Assembly: GCA_963575745.1 (NCBI GenBank)
Contig: CAUYUJ010011248.1
Span: forward strand, 344,290 to 408,289
Source: Prorocentrum cordatum
Taxonomy: Eukaryota > Sar > Dinophyceae > Prorocentrales > Prorocentraceae
Reading direction: 5' to 3'
Length of the DNA stretch: 64,000 bases
Below the pieces are notes generated by a model. It ran no database searches. It was not told the DNA's origin and worked only from the letters and a program-made list of their open reading frames with translations. Of the stretch, positions 60,985 to 64,000 are shown piece after piece; the stretch's first letter is position 1; the number at the start of each line of letters is the position of its first letter. The position numbers and the translations under genes were made by a program.

Positions 60985-61265
60985 GCGGGCACGGCGACGA
61001 CGACGACGAATACGACGAAAACGATGACGGCGGGGAGGATTAAGACGACGACGACGAGGAGCCTGACGGCAAGGACGGCGACGACGACGACAACGGCGAC
61101 GACGACGACGGGAGGGAGGAGGGCGAGGACGACGAGGGCGACGGAAGGTCGTCGATGACGACGACGACGAAGACGACGACGACGCCGACGCGGGGAGGAG
61201 GAGGAGGGCGACGACGACGTGGGAAGGAGGAGGAGGAGGAGTAGGAGGAGGAGGAGGACGACGTG

Positions 61266-61296
<31 letters not shown>

Positions 61297-61505
61297 CCGA
61301 CGACCACGACGGGAGGGAGGAGGGCGAGGACGACGAGGGCGATGGAAGGTCGACGATGACGACGATGACGAAGACGACGACGACGACGACGACGACGACG
61401 GGGGGGGGAGGGCTACGACGACGACGGGAGGAACCACGACGACGACATCGACGACGACGACGACCACGACGACGACGTGAAGGAAGAGGACGACGACGAC
61501 AACGT
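60985..61505. repeat. (GAC)n/(ACG)n triplet array with GGAGG islands
   Basis: More than 500 bp of GACGAC units broken by GGGAGGGAGGAGGGCGA words. A block of about 110 nt (GACGACGGGAGGGAGGAGGG...GGCGA.GGAAGGTCG) occurs at about 61100-61155 and again at 61305-61355, showing internal duplication. Confidence 0.95.
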
Positions 61506-62005
61506 CGACTCGCGCCAATGGCGTGCCGCGCCGTGCCGTGCTCGCGTGCGGTGTCGTGCCATGCGTTGCGGTGCCGCGCCCGCGTGTCGTGCCGTCCCGT
61601 GCCATGTTGTGGCGCGCGTTCCTGCGAAATGGCGCGATGCTGCTCTAGTGGTGCGCATTGCGTGTCCGCCTTGGTCAAAGTTCGACGTTCGGCGCGTTGC
61701 TTTCGTGCCATTCGGTTTCGATCGGGTAACCGCGCTGACGCGTCCGCTTGAATCGATTAGGCGCGTGCTTGTGGGGGTCGCGATGCACGCGCGCCCGTTG
61801 CCCGCAATGTAGGCGACATCAGCGCGCGTCCTTCGATTACTAGCTCCGCTGGCAAGGAAAACGTGTTCTGTGTTTTTTAATGCAAAATTGCATGCGGGCA
61901 TCCAGTGTGTGGATTGTTTTCTAGCGGCTCAGCGCTGTGTCATACCGTTCTCTAGGTAGACCGCCGCTGATCAGCAACTTCCCGTGACCTCGTGCCTTCC
62001 CAATC
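61506..62005. other. No supported gene; GTGCCGTGC-type degenerate repeat
   Basis: 61515-61620 is a degenerate tandem of GTGCC/GCGTGC words like that at 19235-19440. The remainder is unassigned. Near 61860-61990 the base composition becomes more balanced, perhaps the leader of the following gene. Confidence 0.45.
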
Positions 62006-62768
62006 ATGGGCGCCCCTTTTCATCTCGGCGCCCACCGTCTGGCGAATCGGACCTTGGCCTTCCTACGGAGAGGTCGAGGGCGCCCGCAGGCTCCGTCTGG
62101 GGACCTGGGATCGACGCCGCGGCTGGGGTTGATGCCGCAGCCGGAGCAGCTGCCGCGGCTGCTGCCGCTGCCGCCTATCGCAGCCCTGCTGAGAGAACGT
62201 TGGATGCAAGAGCAGCCGAAGCCGTTGAGGCGCGGGCGGAGGCTGAACGCCTTCGTGTCGAGGTTGAGGCGAAGGCCAAAGCCGCAGCCGCTGCCCCTAA
62301 AGCCAGCGCCGCGAGTGCCTCCGGCTCCGCCTCTCCTCCTCCTCTGGCACCTGCGGCCGCTGCGCCGGCACCGCAGGTTGCCCTTGCTGTTAGCGCCGCG
62401 AGTGCCTCTGGCTCAGCCCCGGCACCCGCGGCTGCTACGCCGGCGCCTAAGGCGGCCCCGGCTATGCCTCCGCCTCCCAAGGCTCCCCCGCTCTTTCATT
62501 GCCCGCCCGCTCAGGCTCAGGCCAAAGCCCGGGAGATCACACAGGCGGCTTCGGCCATCGTGAACGCGCCTGCTTCGGCCGCTACGCGGACCGGTGCAGG
62601 TGACGAACCCACGCCTCCCGGCGCAACATAGTACACCGTCTGTGACGGTCGATGGCTGAGGAATCTCATTACGAGTGAACCGTACCATGCCCGCGGGCCG
62701 TGGAGGGTTTTTGAATTCCAGCCGCAGTTAGGCAACTGTCGCAAAGAACCCCCTGAGATGCCCAAGCA
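62006..62768 (+). pseudogene. Ala-rich coding remnant leading into the unknown ORF
   Basis: The most protein-like frame (AERTLDARAAEAVEARAEAERLRVEVEAK) runs to TAG at 62629-62631. It is Ala/Glu/Arg-rich and helical, followed by Ala/Pro/Ser repeats. Past the TAG the same frame reads YTVCDGRWLRNLITSEPYHA and RGPWRVFEFQPQLGNC before a stop at 62770. The ORF at 62769 then takes over in another frame. No ATG opens the Ala-rich frame, so the start lies upstream or in an unseen exon. Confidence 0.45.
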
Positions 62769-64000
62769 ATGAAGCAATGGGTCGAGTTCCTACGGAACCG
62801 GCTCAAATATTACCTCAGCATCACAAACCCCGAGGATTTGCGGGGCATTGACACACTCACTGGCGTCCAGCTGTGCCGTAAGTACACAGGCGTTGCTCGG
62901 GCCCATGGCCATGAGTGCACCAATGTTATGGGGGAGGACGTATACGCCCTTTCACAAAAGAAGAACCCGCGCGATGCCTTTTCGTTCGTTGATGAGACAA
63001 CCACTGACAAGGGTACGTATTTCAACAAACTTCAGCTCCGCATCGTCTCTGATTCCACCATGAGCTTCCGGATTCCCAATGACATGAAGAACGTGCACGT
63101 CACGTCCCAGATGCAGAGCAGTATTGAGAATTGCTCCGGTACACCTGTCGCAGGTGCTACTGGCCCCCGGCTCATTGCGAGGACGAGGGCTCGGACCTTT
63201 GATGCAGGCGGCCCTGAGCAATGGCACCAGAAATACCAAGTCATCTTCTGGTCGTTCAATGAGGCGTGCGATTCCAATTACGCCGTCATCGGGGTTGGTG
63301 AGCGCGTTGAAACAGATTCTCCGAAATTGCGGGCTGTCTACGACAAGCTCCGCAATACCGCCCGTGGCCTCACTGACGCCTGTGCCGACAGACAAGCCGT
63401 TGACAGCGCTACGCGCATTATTGTTGCAGGCGGGCACCGCAAAAATTGGGTCTCTGATTCTGGCATTGTGGCCATGCATCCTTATTGGAAGGACTTGGCC
63501 AACACCGCCCGTGAAGCTATGAATCAGCGCGTGACGGAGCTCCGCACTAGGGGGCTTCCTGTGAAGGTGATGATCGTCGAAGGCTCACCTCTCTACGCCC
63601 CCCTGACGCACAGGAAGCATGGCGCCTTCCATTCCGTCAACGCGAGCCCAAAATACGTCATGAAGAAGACGGTCATGGGATGGGGCAGTGAGTTGGCGGA
63701 CAAGACTGGCTTTGCGTTGTCAGGCGCTCAGATCGCTTCCGCGTGCATCTCGGCTCTGATTCGCGTCGCCAATTTCCAATTTGCGCCTCCTGCTCAAGCG
63801 AGCGTGCACGCTAAGCGGTTTCTCACACTCAAAATATGGGCCTTTAAGGAAGGTGCTGAGCCGACAACTACGGTGGGCGCTCTCCCTTTCGAAGAAGATG
63901 GCAGCAACGCAGCGCGGGCAAAACCTCAGGGTCCTGTGAATTGCCCTCCTTCCGGTGACTTCCTTGATTGGACCACCACCGGCATGGATGAAAGGAGCCG
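62769..64000 (+). CDS. Unknown protein, more than 410 codons, 3' end outside the window
   Basis: From ATG 62769 the frame is open to the end of the window with even codon use. It starts MKQWVEFLRNRLKYYLSI, and readable parts include GTYFNKLQLRIVSDST, YQVIFWSFNEACDSN, RIIVAGGHRKNWVSDSG, VKVMIVEGSPLYAPLTHRKH and FQFAPPAQASVHAKRFLTLK. No signal peptide, membrane segment or known motif was recognised. The G-G-H and Glu-Gly-Ser-Pro segments look like catalytic or ligand loops but cannot be assigned. The upstream Ala-rich remnant may have been its N-terminal extension. Since the 36.9-kb remnant follows a retroelement, this too may be a retroelement accessory gene, but nothing proves it. Confidence 0.65.
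   Translation, partial: MKQWVEFLRNRLKYYLSITNPEDLRGIDTLTGVQLCRKYTGVARAHGHECTNVMGEDVYALSQKKNPRDAFSFVDETTTDKGTYFNKLQLRIVSDSTMSFRIPNDMKNVHVTSQMQSSIENCSGTPVAGATGPRLIARTRARTFDAGGPEQWHQKYQVIFWSFNEACDSNYAVIGVGERVETDSPKLRAVYDKLRNTARGLTDACADRQAVDSATRIIVAGGHRKNWVSDSGIVAMHPYWKDLANTAREAMNQRVTELRTRGLPVKVMIVEGSPLYAPLTHRKHGAFHSVNASPKYVMKKTVMGWGSELADKTGFALSGAQIASACISALIRVANFQFAPPAQASVHAKRFLTLKIWAFKEGAEPTTTVGALPFEEDGSNAARAKPQGPVNCPPSGDFLDWTTTGMDERS

Overview
The window is nuclear DNA of a dinoflagellate. The key evidence is a perfect 22-nt dinoflagellate spliced-leader (DinoSL) sequence at 11822-11843, directly upstream of an intact retroposon ORF pair. Two decayed SL-like tracts lie just upstream of two other genes (43532-43553 and 58263-58284). 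The very GC-rich coding style, the repeat density, the Copia-like and LINE-like elements and a lineage-typical endonuclease-fold protein agree with this. The genus cannot be told from the sequence. No tRNA, rRNA, CRISPR array or bacterial-type operon was found.

Layout. 1-4745: the 3' part of a tyrosine-recombinase (DIRS/Ngaro-like) retrotransposon with RT end, RNase H, a methyltransferase-like module and a tyrosine recombinase, closing with an 85-bp direct repeat. It abuts, at 4745/4746, the coding frame of a decayed Copia-like element (integrase, RT, RNase H; 4746-8364). 9346-11822: AT- and GGA/CGT/CCT-type microsatellites in otherwise featureless DNA. 11822-18330: a near full-length LINE-like element (SL relic, ORF1 with a zinc finger and coiled coil, ORF2 with endonuclease, RT, RNase H and zinc finger) with a tandemly duplicated tail. 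18430-22890: microsatellites, a degenerate minisatellite and the first copy of a TIR-bearing repeat.

22891-25141: decayed gag-protease half of an LTR element. 25313-36876: a second, large Copia-like element with coiled-coil and zinc regions, gag, CCCH fingers, protease, integrase, RT, RNase H and a C-terminal methyltransferase-like domain, broken by frameshifts, stops and a 181-bp TIR element. 36887-37724: an unrecognised coding remnant. 39979-42165 (minus strand): an intact 728-aa endonuclease/exonuclease/phosphatase-like gene peppered with a ~19-bp repeat that encodes GASQPA. 42316-43411: CCT microsatellite and a 73-bp minisatellite. 43597-47982: a gene of unknown function with two tiny introns, probably split further by a G-tract and microsatellite.

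49095-57300: a satellite array with a ~129-bp monomer (about 50 copies), interrupted by a 1-kb unrelated block and by two copies of the TIR-bearing repeat also seen at 22.3 kb. 58370-60637: a decayed zinc-binding-domain gene with two in-frame TGA codons. 60722-61505: microsatellites. 62006-64000: an Ala-rich reading frame followed by a >410-codon ORF of unknown function running off the window. The coding content is therefore mostly retroelements and lineage-specific families. The most interesting themes are two different methyltransferase-like modules in two retrotransposon classes, SL-tagged retroposition, and short repeats that double as peptide-coding insertions.
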